Position numbers and translations under genes: made by a program. DNA of 64,000 nt. It comes from Mucilaginibacter sp. SJ (GTDB taxonomy: Bacteria > Bacteroidota > Bacteroidia > Sphingobacteriales > Sphingobacteriaceae). The notes beneath the pieces are model-generated. The model did no database searches. It saw nothing but the letters and a program-made list of their open reading frames with translations, and was not told the origin of the DNA. Numbering within the stretch: the first letter of the stretch is position 1; each line of letters begins with the position of its first letter. The DNA lies in contig NZ_CP118631.1 of the NCBI RefSeq assembly GCF_028993635.1, positions 4,216,001-4,280,000 of the forward strand, given 5' to 3'. Below, piece by piece: positions 37,365-45,519 of the stretch.

Positions 37365-37400
37365 TCAAAAGCCTTCAGACTTCTGTCTAAAGGCTTTTGA
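37365..37400 (-). terminator. Terminator of tRNA-Arg
   Basis: TCAAAAGCCTT-AGAC pairs with GTCT-AAGGCTTTTGA around TTCT, a 16-base arm with one mismatch, 10 bases past the tRNA 3' end. The symmetry would allow action in both directions. Confidence 0.8.
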
Positions 37401-37409
37401 CTTAAAGCG

Positions 37410-37481
37410 TGGTCCCGACGAGAATCGAACTCATATCTAGAGTTTAGGAAACTCCTATTCTATCCGTTGAACTACGGGACC
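37410..37481 (-). tRNA. tRNA-Arg (anticodon CCT)
   Basis: 72 bases on the minus strand. It folds as acceptor GGTCCCG/CGGGACC, D-arm GTTC-AACGGATA-GAAT, anticodon arm GGAGT-TTCCTAA-ACTCT with anticodon CCT (reads AGG), and T-arm ATGAG-TTCGATT-CTCGT. The CCA end is not encoded. It borders the AT-rich two-gene block at 35390-37117, a common place for integrated DNA, but I saw no duplicated tRNA end there. Confidence 0.95.
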
Positions 37482-37619
37482 GTTTAAAAATCAGCCTCAA
37501 AAAAGACCGATCTTTTATTTAGTTTGCAAAGGTGCAATTTTTCATTGAAAAATCACACCCTAAAATTCAAAATTTAAAAACTGCTCATTTGCGCATCTTC
37601 GCACCTGAAGTCTGCACAT

Positions 37620-39689
37620 TTAACGAATTACTGCGCCATTGTGGAAATCTTCAGTAGGGGCAACAAAGCTTAGCTTGCCTTCGCTGTTTTCGGCCATCAG
37701 GATCATGCCCTGTGATACAATGCCTTTGATCTCCCTCGGCTCCAGGTTTACCAGGATGCTCACTTTTTGACCGATGATGTTCTCCGGCTCATAATATTCG
37801 GCAATACCCGATACTACGGTGCGCTCGTCGATACCGGTATCAATGGTTAGTTTCAGCAGCTTTTTGGTTTTGGCAACCTTTTCGGCAGCTAAAATGGTAC
37901 CGGTGCGAATATCCATGGTGGCAAAGGTTTCGTAAGTAACGTTTTCCTTTGCGGGCAGCACATCGGCCGATTTTGGTGGAGCTACTACCTTTTTATCTGC
38001 AAGTTTTTTAAGCTGGGCTTCTATCACATCGTCCTCTACCTTTTCAAACAACAGCGCAGCCGGGTTCAACTGGTGACCGTTGTTGAAATACATTTCCTGC
38101 TCATAAGCAATTGGCTCATTTGGCAGGTTAAGCATGGTAATGATCTTCTTAGCTGTAGCCGGTAAAAACGCCTGCGCAGCAGTAGCCAGATGACCAATCA
38201 GCACCAAACAGTTATGCAGCGCTTCTTTAGCAGCGGCAGGGTCTGTTTTAATGGTTTTCCATGGTTCTTTTTCGGTCAGGTAGCGGTTACCTAAGCGGGC
38301 CATATCCATTACGGCCTGTAAAGCCTGGCGGTAGCGGTAAGCTTCGAGGTTTTTCTCTATCTCGTCATAATATTCGCCGATGCCGGTACTCAGGCTGTCG
38401 TCGGTAAATGCTATTTTGTCAGTATCAGCCTCAATTTTACCATCGTAAAATTTGTGCATCAATATCATTACGCGGTTCACAAAGTTACCTAATATGGCTA
38501 CCAGCTCATTATTTACCCGGGCCTGGTAATCTTTCCAGGTAAACTCGCTGTCGCTGGTTTCGGGTAGGATGGAGGTTAGCACGTAACGTAACTCGTCCTG
38601 TTTGCCCGGAAATTCTTCCAGGTATTCATGCAGCCAAACTGCGTGGTTACGTGAGGTAGAAAGTTTATCGCCTTCTAAATTCAGAAACTCGTTGGCCGGC
38701 ACGTTTTGCGGCAAAATATATTCGCCGTGCGCATGCAGTATCGATGGAAAAATAATACAATGGAATACGATATTATCCTTACCGATAAAATGCAATAAGC
38801 AAGCGTCATCCTGCTCATCGGCCTGCTTTTTCCAGTATAATTTCCAGTCTTTTTTGTTGTCGATGGCCCATTGTTTGGTAGCCGAAATATAGCCAATAGG
38901 CGCATCCATCCATACGTAAAGCTTTTTGCCTTTGGCTTCGGCTAATGGAACGTCAATGCCCCAGTCAAGGTCACGGGTCATGGAACGCGGTTGCAGGCCC
39001 GATTTTAGCCATGATTTGCACTGGCCAAAAACGTTTACTTTCCAGCTGCCTTCTTTGGCGTCAATCCACTGCTCCAACCATGGCTGGTATTTATCCAAAG
39101 GCAGGTACCAGTGTTTGGTTGATTTAAGCACCGGGGTTTTACCACTCAGGGTCGAGATTGGGTTGATGAGGTCGGTAGGGCTAAGGGAAGTACCGCAGCG
39201 CTCGCACTGGTCGCCGTAGGCGTTTTCATTGCCGCAGTTAGGGCAGGTGCCGATGATGTAACGGTCGGCCAAAAATTGTTGGTAGTCCTCGTCAAAATAC
39301 TGGTCGGAGAATTTCTCAACAAACTCGTCCTTTTCGTACAAGTTCAGGAAAAACTCCTGGCTTAGTTCGTGATGAATGGGCGATGAGGTACGGTGATAAA
39401 TATCAAAAGCTATCCCGAACTCTTCAAAACTCTCCTTTATCTGTTTGTGATATTTGTCGATGATAGCTTGCGGAGTAGTATCCTCTTTTTTGGCTTTGAT
39501 GGTAATGGCTGCGCCATGCTCATCCGAGCCGCATATATACACTACATCCTTTTTTTTTAGCCTTAAATACCGCACAAAAATATCTGCCGGCAGGTAAGCG
39601 CCCGCCAGGTGACCAATATGTAAGGGGCCGTTGGCATAAGGCAGGGCCGATGTAATGGTGAATCGTTTATATTTGTTGAGTTGTGACAT
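37620..39689 (-). CDS. metG: Methionyl-tRNA synthetase
   Basis: 689 residues. Class I signature GPLHIGHLAG (HIGH), zinc knuckle CPNCGNENAYGDQCERCG, and the second signature as GDKLSTSR in place of KMSKS, a known variation. The C-terminal domain (from about 580, YETFATMDIRTGTILAAEKV) is the Arc1p/EMAP-like tRNA-binding module, giving the dimeric long form. Charges tRNA-Met for translation. A TATCTTTG box lies 27 bases upstream of the start. Confidence 0.97.
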   Translation of the reverse strand: MSQLNKYKRFTITSALPYANGPLHIGHLAGAYLPADIFVRYLRLKKKDVVYICGSDEHGAAITIKAKKEDTTPQAIIDKYHKQIKESFEEFGIAFDIYHRTSSPIHHELSQEFFLNLYEKDEFVEKFSDQYFDEDYQQFLADRYIIGTCPNCGNENAYGDQCERCGTSLSPTDLINPISTLSGKTPVLKSTKHWYLPLDKYQPWLEQWIDAKEGSWKVNVFGQCKSWLKSGLQPRSMTRDLDWGIDVPLAEAKGKKLYVWMDAPIGYISATKQWAIDNKKDWKLYWKKQADEQDDACLLHFIGKDNIVFHCIIFPSILHAHGEYILPQNVPANEFLNLEGDKLSTSRNHAVWLHEYLEEFPGKQDELRYVLTSILPETSDSEFTWKDYQARVNNELVAILGNFVNRVMILMHKFYDGKIEADTDKIAFTDDSLSTGIGEYYDEIEKNLEAYRYRQALQAVMDMARLGNRYLTEKEPWKTIKTDPAAAKEALHNCLVLIGHLATAAQAFLPATAKKIITMLNLPNEPIAYEQEMYFNNGHQLNPAALLFEKVEDDVIEAQLKKLADKKVVAPPKSADVLPAKENVTYETFATMDIRTGTILAAEKVAKTKKLLKLTIDTGIDERTVVSGIAEYYEPENIIGQKVSILVNLEPREIKGIVSQGMILMAENSEGKLSFVAPTEDFHNGAVIR

Positions 39690-39715
39690 TAAATATCGCC
39701 TTGGTAAATAGTGTG

Positions 39716-39723
39716 CAAAGATA
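39716..39723 (-). promoter_or_regulatory. TAnnTTTG promoter box of metG
   Basis: Minus-strand TATCTTTG, 27 bases before the metG start codon. Matches the Bacteroidota -7 consensus. Confidence 0.5.
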
Positions 39724-39826
39724 ATTCATTTAGGTCGAAAAAATACCTGAACCATGATGCTCATGATTTAAGGATTTCCTGATTTTATCTTTAATTATCA
39801 AGGCAATCGTTCAATCTTTAAAAATC

Positions 39827-40729
39827 ATGGTTCAAACTCAACCCTCATACCTCAAAAAAGGCGATAAAATAGCCATCACCTGCCCTGCAAAAAAACTACC
39901 TAAGCCTATGACCGACGCCGTGGAATTGCTACAAAGCTGGGGACTGGAAGTTGTTTTGGGAGATACTGTAGAAGCTTCATTTCATCAGTTTGCCGGTGAT
40001 GACGATTTTAGGGCTGCCGATATGCAGCGTTTTATTGATGACAACAGTATCAAAGCCATCATTGCTGCCCGGGGAGGCTACGGAACAGTCAGGATGATTG
40101 ACAAGGTTGATTTCAGTCGCTTTGCACAAAATCCAAAATGGCTTATTGGCTTTAGCGATATAACCCTGTTACATACTCACCTGTTCACTAATTATGGTGC
40201 CCAAACTATTCACGGGCAAATGCCGGTTAATATCCCTGATGCATCCAAACATTCGATCGATACTTTACGAAGAGCCTTATTTGGCGAAGAATTGAGTTAT
40301 GAATTTACAACACATGGTACCAATAAGTCCGGCGAAGCCACCGGCGTTATTGTTGGCGGTAATTTATCCCTGTTGGTAGCAGCAGCAGGTTCGGTGTCCG
40401 ACCTGGATTATAACAATAAGGTTCTCTTTATTGAAGATGTCGGCGAATATCTTTACTCGGTAGATAGAATGCTGCGCATGTTGGACAGGGCGGGTAAACT
40501 AAAAAAACTTGCAGGTTTGGTGGTAGGTGGTTTTACGGATATTAAAGATAATGATATCCCTTTCGGTCAAACCGTTTCGCAAATAGTGATGGACATAGTT
40601 AAAGGATACGACTACCCGGTATGTTTCGATTTCCCGGCCGGGCATATTCCGGATAATAATAGTTTGGTGTTGGGGCGAGAGGTAGGGCTGCAGGTGGATG
40701 AAAAGCAGGCGCGGTTGTGGTTTAAATAG
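39827..40729 (+). CDS. LD-carboxypeptidase (peptidase family S66)
   Basis: 300 residues, no signal peptide. Nucleophile Ser110 in IGFSDITLLHTHL, the glycine-rich ARGGYGTVRM before it, and the acid/base partners in LFIEDVGEYLYSVDRML and PAGHIPDN. S66 enzymes cut the L,D bond of the muropeptide tetrapeptide during cell-wall recycling, or process microcin-like peptides. Together with anmK it points to active murein salvage in this organism. Confidence 0.93.
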   Translation: MVQTQPSYLKKGDKIAITCPAKKLPKPMTDAVELLQSWGLEVVLGDTVEASFHQFAGDDDFRAADMQRFIDDNSIKAIIAARGGYGTVRMIDKVDFSRFAQNPKWLIGFSDITLLHTHLFTNYGAQTIHGQMPVNIPDASKHSIDTLRRALFGEELSYEFTTHGTNKSGEATGVIVGGNLSLLVAAAGSVSDLDYNNKVLFIEDVGEYLYSVDRMLRMLDRAGKLKKLAGLVVGGFTDIKDNDIPFGQTVSQIVMDIVKGYDYPVCFDFPAGHIPDNNSLVLGREVGLQVDEKQARLWFK

Positions 40730-40745
40730 CCCATAACGTGATTTC

Positions 40746-40893
40746 AAAAAAGATGTCATTTCGACGAACAGAGGGTTGGATGTGTAAGGGGTGAGGAGAA
40801 ATCTTATACGCCATGCATAGCGGCCTGCATGGCGTATAAGATTTCTCTTTCGCCCCGCCGCTCAAGTCTGCCCTTGCTCTATCGAAATGACAT
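40746..40893. repeat. MITE-like palindrome of about 148 bp with 22-bp perfect central stem
   Basis: Outer arms ATGTCATTTCGA (40753-40764) and TCGAAATGACAT (40882-40893). The centre holds a perfect 22-base arm at 40796-40817 (GAGAAATCTTATACG to CATGCA) and its reverse complement at 40826-40847 with an 8-base loop. No coding content. Sequences starting ATGTCATTTCGA recur in genomes of this group as far as I recall. It lies between the carboxypeptidase and the exonuclease and could also terminate transcription. Confidence 0.75.
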
Positions 40894-40911
40894 TTTTTTT
40901 GTTTTTGGGGA

Positions 40912-40940
40912 TGCTCCCCCTTTAGGACCCCCGGGGGCAA
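40912..40940. repeat. Solo arm of the CCCCCTTTAGG palindromic repeat family
   Basis: It starts TGCTCCCCCTTTAGG and ends in the palindrome CCCCCGGGGG (40928-40937). It resembles the arm at 44924-44955 between gmk and nadD. It lies 31 bases upstream of the exonuclease start with no visible partner arm. Confidence 0.55.
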
Positions 40941-40970
40941 ACCAATTTGCTTATCAGTAGTTTATATATC

Positions 40971-42065
40971 ATGGCTAAAAAACCGCTGCTTGAATTTACA
41001 GATAGAGGGATTTACTGCGCGCAGGGCAAATTTTATATCGATCCATGGAAGCCGGTTGATGATGCTGTAATAACCCATGCCCATGCTGATCATGCTTATT
41101 GGGGGCATAAACATTACCTTGCCCATCATCTTTCGCGCGAGGTTTTATTGTACCGACTTGGCGAAATCAACCTGCAAACGGTTGAGTATGGTGAAATAAT
41201 ACACAAGAATGGTGTTACTGTGTCTCTCTTCCCGGCAGGTCATGTAATAGGTTCAGCGCAGATCCGGGTTGAATACAAAGGCGAGGTTTGGGTAGTATCC
41301 GGCGATTACAAGGTAGAAGATGATGGGATCTCTACTCCGTTTGAGCCGGTTAAATGCCATCACTTTATTTCAGAGTGTACTTTTGGGATGCCGGTTTACC
41401 AATGGAAGCCGCAGGTACAAATTTTTAACGAAATCAATAGCTGGTGGCGTAATAACCTTGATAACGGACTGGCCACCGTATTGGTGGGTTATTCTTTAGG
41501 AAAAGCACAACGAATATTGCAAAACCTCGAACTGTTTAATGGCAAGGTTTATACTCATGGTGTTATCGAAAATACCAACGAAGCCCTGCGCCGTAATGAT
41601 GTATTGTTAAACCCAACCGAGCGGATAACCGCCGAAAGTTCAAAAGAAGAGGTACGCAAGGGCATTATTATAGCGCCACCCTCATCGGTAGGTACGCCCT
41701 GGATGCGGAAGTTTCAGCCTTATAGTTTTGGTTATTGCTCCGGTTGGATGGCGATCCGCGGGGCTAAACGCCGTCGTGCCGCCGACAGGGGTTTTGTTCT
41801 GTCCGATCATGCTGATTGGGACGGTTTGATTAGTGCTATCGACGCTACTGGCTGTGAATGCGTTTATCTAACCCATGGATACACAGCCACTTTTTCGAGA
41901 TATCTAAATGAGATTGGTTTTAATGCCCGTGAGGTACATACATTGTATGGAGGAGAAGAAGACCCCTCCAACCTCCCCGAAGGGGAGGCTCCAAGCGCCG
42001 GAGAACCAGAAAAGGAAGTCCTCTCCTTTGGAGAGGATTTAGGTGAGGCTGGAGGGGCGTCATGA
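40971..42065 (+). CDS. Ligase-associated DNA damage response exonuclease (metallo-beta-lactamase fold)
   Basis: 364 residues from the ATG at 40971 (MAKKPLLEFTDRGIYC); an upstream TTG start would add eight residues not seen in the family opening as I know it. Zinc motif THAHADHAYW (HxHxDH), then VVSGDYK, SECTFGMP and LSDHADWDG place it in the beta-CASP-like exonucleases paired with bacterial ATP-dependent ligases. Residues 331-364 (DPSNLPEGEAPSAG onward) are encoded by a palindromic repeat (41961-42061) and are not expected in the family. The stop overlaps the ligase start (ATGA). Confidence 0.92.
   Translation: MAKKPLLEFTDRGIYCAQGKFYIDPWKPVDDAVITHAHADHAYWGHKHYLAHHLSREVLLYRLGEINLQTVEYGEIIHKNGVTVSLFPAGHVIGSAQIRVEYKGEVWVVSGDYKVEDDGISTPFEPVKCHHFISECTFGMPVYQWKPQVQIFNEINSWWRNNLDNGLATVLVGYSLGKAQRILQNLELFNGKVYTHGVIENTNEALRRNDVLLNPTERITAESSKEEVRKGIIIAPPSSVGTPWMRKFQPYSFGYCSGWMAIRGAKRRRAADRGFVLSDHADWDGLISAIDATGCECVYLTHGYTATFSRYLNEIGFNAREVHTLYGGEEDPSNLPEGEAPSAGEPEKEVLSFGEDLGEAGGAS
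41961..42061 (+). repeat. Paired palindromic repeat forming the 3' end of the exonuclease gene
   Basis: The left arm holds CCTCCCC-GAA-GGGGAGG (41972-41988) and the right arm CCTCTCC-TTT-GGAGAGG (42020-42036). Outer parts GACCCCTCCA and GGAGGGGCGTC face each other. It is in frame with the exonuclease, gives it 34 extra residues and ends in the ATG of the ligase. The palindrome core is the same as in the DUF559 element's left arm. Confidence 0.8.
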
Positions 42066-43678
42066 AAGCCTTCGCCCAGCTCTTTCTTTCGCTTGACGAA
42101 ACCAACAAAACCAACGAAAAGGTTAAAGTATTAAAAGACTATTTTAATACAGTGCCCGATACCGATAAAATGCACATGCTTGCTTTGTTTACCGGTCGCC
42201 GGCCAAAGCGGCAGATCAATTCAACGCTTGTACGAAACTGGGCCATCGAGGCATCACACATCCCTGCCTGGCTGTTTGAGGAAAGCTATCATGTAGTGGG
42301 AGATTTGGCAGAAACTATGGCGCTGCTTATGCCTCAAAGTGACGCAAGCAGCAGCAAAACGCTTACCGAATGGATAGCCGAGATCAATGCCCTTAACGAT
42401 AAAACCGAAGAGCAAAAAAAAGAATGGCTGATGGATTCATGGGCCATGCTGGATAGCCAGGAGCGCTTTGTTTTTAACAAACTGCTTACCGGCAGTTTCA
42501 GGGTTGGGGTATCGCAAAATCTGGTAATCAAGGCGCTGGCGGATATTTCCGGACTCGAACCCGCAGTACTTACCCATCGCATTATGGGGAGCTGGCTGCC
42601 CGAAACTTACCAGTTTTCGCAATTGATGGCGGAGCAGGATGCCGAAGCTAATATCTCCCGGCCTTATCCTTTCTTCCTGGCCTATCCTATCCAGGAAACG
42701 TCCGAAAAACAAAAAACTCCCGCTGAAGTAGGGATCGCCCTCGGTGATGCATCCGATTGGCAGGCTGAGTGGAAGTGGGATGGGATCCGTGCGCAAATGA
42801 TAAAGCGTAATGGGGAAATATTTATCTGGAGCCGTGGCGAAGATCTGGCTACTGAAAAGTTTCCTGAGCTGCATCTCTTTTTAAATGCCCTTCCCGATGG
42901 TACGGTGATTGACGGCGAGATCCTCAGTTTCCAAAATGGCTTGCCTATGCCGTTTAACGTGCTGCAAACGCGTATCGGCAGAAAAAACCTCAGCAAAAAA
43001 ATTCTGGAAGAAAGCCCGGTAGCCGTTATTGCTTATGATTGCCTGGAACATAAAGGCGAAGATATCCGCTATAAATCCCAAACTGAAAGACGGGAAATTT
43101 TGGAACAGTTACAAACAGAGACACGATATTCCGAAGTGTTCCGTATTTCATCGCTGATTCAGTTTGAAAGCTGGGAGCAGCTTGGAAGTATCAGGGAACA
43201 GTCGCGCGCTATGATAGCCGAGGGGATCATGCTGAAACGCAAAAGCGCGGCCTACCAGGTAGGCCGCCGCCGGGGGGATTGGTGGAAATGGAAGATCGAT
43301 CCGCTATCGGTGGATGCTGTGATGATCTATGCCCAAAAAGGTCATGGCCGCCGGGCCGACCTGTATACAGATTATACTTTTGCCGTTTGGGATGGCGACA
43401 AGCTGGTGCCTTTTGCCAAGGCTTATTCGGGCCTTACCGACGCGGAGATCAACAAGGTTGATTATTTTATAAAACGCAATACCATCGAAAAATTTGGTCC
43501 CGTGCGTACCGTAAAGCCCGAGTTAGTGTTTGAAATAGGTTTTGAGGGCATCAATAAATCCACCCGTCATAAATCGGGCATAGCATTGCGTTTCCCGCGG
43601 ATATTGAGGTGGCGGCATGATAAACCCAAAGAAGAGGCTGATACACTGGAAAGCTTAAAGGCATTACTGGGCGAATAA
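42062..43678 (+). CDS. ATP-dependent DNA ligase (damage-response type)
   Basis: 538 residues. N-terminal DNA-binding domain (about 1-200), nucleotidyltransferase with AMP-accepting K238 in EWKWDGIR, then WSRGEDLATEKFP, VIDGEILSF, and EGIMLKRKSAAYQVGRR, and an OB-fold domain to the end. This is the ligase of the three- or four-gene set with the exonuclease just upstream and the Lhr-like helicase at 21153-24131. It seals nicks using ATP. The chromosome's main NAD-dependent ligase is not in the window. Translation is coupled to the exonuclease by the ATGA overlap. Confidence 0.95.
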   Translation: MKAFAQLFLSLDETNKTNEKVKVLKDYFNTVPDTDKMHMLALFTGRRPKRQINSTLVRNWAIEASHIPAWLFEESYHVVGDLAETMALLMPQSDASSSKTLTEWIAEINALNDKTEEQKKEWLMDSWAMLDSQERFVFNKLLTGSFRVGVSQNLVIKALADISGLEPAVLTHRIMGSWLPETYQFSQLMAEQDAEANISRPYPFFLAYPIQETSEKQKTPAEVGIALGDASDWQAEWKWDGIRAQMIKRNGEIFIWSRGEDLATEKFPELHLFLNALPDGTVIDGEILSFQNGLPMPFNVLQTRIGRKNLSKKILEESPVAVIAYDCLEHKGEDIRYKSQTERREILEQLQTETRYSEVFRISSLIQFESWEQLGSIREQSRAMIAEGIMLKRKSAAYQVGRRRGDWWKWKIDPLSVDAVMIYAQKGHGRRADLYTDYTFAVWDGDKLVPFAKAYSGLTDAEINKVDYFIKRNTIEKFGPVRTVKPELVFEIGFEGINKSTRHKSGIALRFPRILRWRHDKPKEEADTLESLKALLGE

Positions 43679-43692
43679 ACACTATAATTTAA

Positions 43693-43700
43693 TACCTTTG
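43693..43700 (+). promoter_or_regulatory. TAnnTTTG promoter box of the maoC gene
   Basis: TACCTTTG matches the Bacteroidota -7 consensus and lies 41 bases before the start codon. Confidence 0.5.
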
Positions 43701-43741
43701 CGGCTTCAATATTAAAAAAACCTAACTATCAATAAACCAAT

Positions 43742-44203
43742 ATGATTGTAATCAGCAGTTTTCAGGAGTTTGAACAGCAGGTTGGCAACGACCTTGGCGT
43801 ATCATCATGGCACACCATTACGCAGGAGCAGATCAACAAATTTGCCGATGCAACGCTCGATCATCAATGGATCCATACCGACCCGGAGAGGGCAAAAACT
43901 GAAAGTCCGTTTAAGTCAACCATTGCACATGGCTACCTTACACTTTCACTTATCCCTCACCTATGGAAAGAGATCGTAAAGATCGAAAACCTGAAAATGG
44001 AAATTAATTACGGTATCGAAAACCTTCGTTTTGCACAACCGGTGCTGGTTGATAATGAAGTACGATTAAAGGTAAAGCTGACCAGCTTGCTTAACCTTCG
44101 TGGCACAACGAAATCCACCATGGCCATCGAACTTGAAATAAAAGACCAGCGCAAACCGGCTTTCACCGGCGAAGTTGTGTTTTTATATCATTTTATTGGG
44201 TAA
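43742..44203 (+). CDS. MaoC family dehydratase
   Basis: 153 residues, hot-dog fold. The (R)-hydratase motif is visible as FADATLDHQWIHTDPERAK with Asp and His, followed by TIAHGYLTLSLIP, which closes the active site. Family members hydrate enoyl-CoA or dehydrate 3-hydroxyacyl-CoA. It is a single gene with its own promoter box and a shared terminator. Substrate not determinable. Confidence 0.9.
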   Translation: MIVISSFQEFEQQVGNDLGVSSWHTITQEQINKFADATLDHQWIHTDPERAKTESPFKSTIAHGYLTLSLIPHLWKEIVKIENLKMEINYGIENLRFAQPVLVDNEVRLKVKLTSLLNLRGTTKSTMAIELEIKDQRKPAFTGEVVFLYHFIG

Positions 44204-44216
44204 GCCCACACTTATT

Positions 44217-44261
44217 AATCGCCCGTCATTGCTGTAAGGTACGAAGTAATGATGGGCGATT
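44217..44261. terminator. Bidirectional terminator between maoC and nadD
   Basis: AATCGCCC-TCATT pairs with AATGA-GGGCGATT in the 71-bp gap between two convergent genes. A long stable stem with a 16-base loop serves both. Confidence 0.7.
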
Positions 44262-44274
44262 TAGATTTACGGAG

Positions 44275-44847
44275 TTACCTGTACAAGCTCTTGCTCTCAA
44301 TAAATTTCAATACCTGATCTGGTACAAAAAACTGCACGTTCTTTTTTTCGGCTATTGATTTGCGGATAAACGTTGCCGAAAGTTCCATAAGCGGCGTCAT
44401 GGTGATGGTAACCGAAGGATGATCGGCCAGTTCGGCATTTTCATACCCAGGGCGCGGATACACGTAAATGCGATAATCGCGCAGGATAAGCTTATAGTTT
44501 TTCCACTTATGCAGCGAGCCAAGATTATCTGAACCCATGATGAGGGCAAATTCATGCTCGGGATATTTCTCCTTTAAATGGGCAAGGGTATCAATGGTAT
44601 ACGATGGCTGGGGCAACTTCAGCTCAACATCGCTCACACTAATATTGGTTGCATTATCAGTAGCCAGGCGGGCCATCTCCAATCTGTCATAAGTATTGAT
44701 CAGATCGCCATATTTTTTTAACGGATTCTGGGGCGATACCACCAGCCACACCTTATCAAGCGTGGTATGGTTTGCCATATAATTGGCAATAATCAAATGC
44801 CCTATATGTATAGGATTAAATGAACCAAACAGTAAGCCTATCTTCAT
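44275..44847 (-). CDS. nadD: Nicotinate-nucleotide adenylyltransferase
   Basis: 190 residues from the ATG at 44847 (MKIGLLFGSFNPIHIGHLI), which places the HIGH-like motif NPIHIGHL at its normal N-terminal position. A longer frame starting at 44928 only reads into the palindromic repeat and is rejected. Other motifs: SDVELKLPQPSYTIDTL, IMGSDNLGSLHKWKN, and LSATFIRKSI (SxTxxR type). Makes deamido-NAD in NAD synthesis. Last of the yicC-gmk-nadD run on this strand, with the repeat pair separating it from gmk. Confidence 0.95.
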   Translation of the reverse strand: MKIGLLFGSFNPIHIGHLIIANYMANHTTLDKVWLVVSPQNPLKKYGDLINTYDRLEMARLATDNATNISVSDVELKLPQPSYTIDTLAHLKEKYPEHEFALIMGSDNLGSLHKWKNYKLILRDYRIYVYPRPGYENAELADHPSVTITMTPLMELSATFIRKSIAEKKNVQFFVPDQVLKFIESKSLYR

Positions 44848-44850
44848 GTT

Positions 44851-44952
44851 GTGCCCCTTACCCCTAAAGGGGAAATTAAAAATTTTGTAGATTAAATGCT
44901 CCCGGTGTACAAAATGAGTTTTTTGCACTCCCCCTTTAGGGGGCCGGGGGGC
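44851..44952. repeat. Paired palindromic repeat between gmk and nadD
   Basis: Left arm GTGCCCCTTACCCC with CCCC-TAAA-GGGG (44861-44872), right arm with CCCCC-TTTA-GGGGG (44930-44943) followed by CCGGGGGGCT; the reverse complement of the right arm resembles the left. The last codons of gmk fall inside the right arm. Member of the same repeat family as 40912-40940. Confidence 0.7.
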
Positions 44953-45517
44953 TAATAAAGTTACTCACCAATTCCTCTGCCTCTGCGCAAGCCGTTTCAA
45001 GATCGTAATTTTTGAGTATAATATCAAATTGCGGAGCGTATTTAAGCTCTTTTTCTGCTTTGGCAAAGCGTTCTTTCAGTTTTTCTTCGCTATCGGTGCC
45101 ACGGCCGGTCAACCTTTCAATTAAAACCTCAAGCGATGGCGGTTGTACAAATATGGCCAAAGCCTGGGGGCCGTATTTACGCTTAAGGTGCAGGCCACCC
45201 TCAACGTCAATATCAAATATTACCGTTTTGCCTTTTGCCCAGATGCGCTCAATTTCGGTACGGAGCGTACCATAAAAAGTACCGGTATAAACCTCTTCAA
45301 ATTCAACAAACTGTTTTTTGGCAATGCGGTGCAAAAATTCCTCTTTGCTTATAAAATAATAGTCCTGCTCATGCACTTCATCGCCCCGGCGCTCACGCGT
45401 GGTGGCCGAAATGGAAAATTCAAGCTCAGGGATCTTCCCCAGCAAATGGTGTACTATAGTGGTTTTACCAGCGCCCGATGGAGCCGAAAATATAATGAGT
45501 TTACCGTTTTGGCTCAT
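44936..45517 (-). CDS. gmk: Guanylate kinase
   Basis: 193 residues. P-loop SAPSGAGKTT (11-20), SISATTRERRGDEVHEQDYYFI for GMP binding, VFIDIDVEGG-like DIDVEGGLHLK. Converts GMP to GDP with ATP. The final residues (SPPAP) are encoded by the flanking palindromic repeat, a small and probably harmless tail change. Co-directional with yicC, the usual neighbour in Bacteroidota. Confidence 0.96.
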   Translation of the reverse strand: MSQNGKLIIFSAPSGAGKTTIVHHLLGKIPELEFSISATTRERRGDEVHEQDYYFISKEEFLHRIAKKQFVEFEEVYTGTFYGTLRTEIERIWAKGKTVIFDIDVEGGLHLKRKYGPQALAIFVQPPSLEVLIERLTGRGTDSEEKLKERFAKAEKELKYAPQFDIILKNYDLETACAEAEELVSNFISPPAP

Positions 45518-45519
45518 AG

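Noticed and set aside
35390..37481. Genomic island integrated at tRNA-Arg with attachment sites
   Set aside because: No integrase and no duplicated tRNA 3' end were found; only composition and position hint at acquisition.
38640..38680. Broken KMSKS in methionyl-tRNA synthetase
   Set aside because: KLSTS is an accepted variant of the motif, and the rest of the enzyme is intact.
40722..40940. Minus-strand ORF of 72 codons between the carboxypeptidase and the exonuclease
   Set aside because: It is wholly made of the MITE-like palindrome and a solo repeat arm.
44848..44928. 27 extra N-terminal residues of nadD
   Set aside because: The extension reads through a palindromic repeat; the conserved start MKIGLLFGSFNPIHIGHL lies at 44847.
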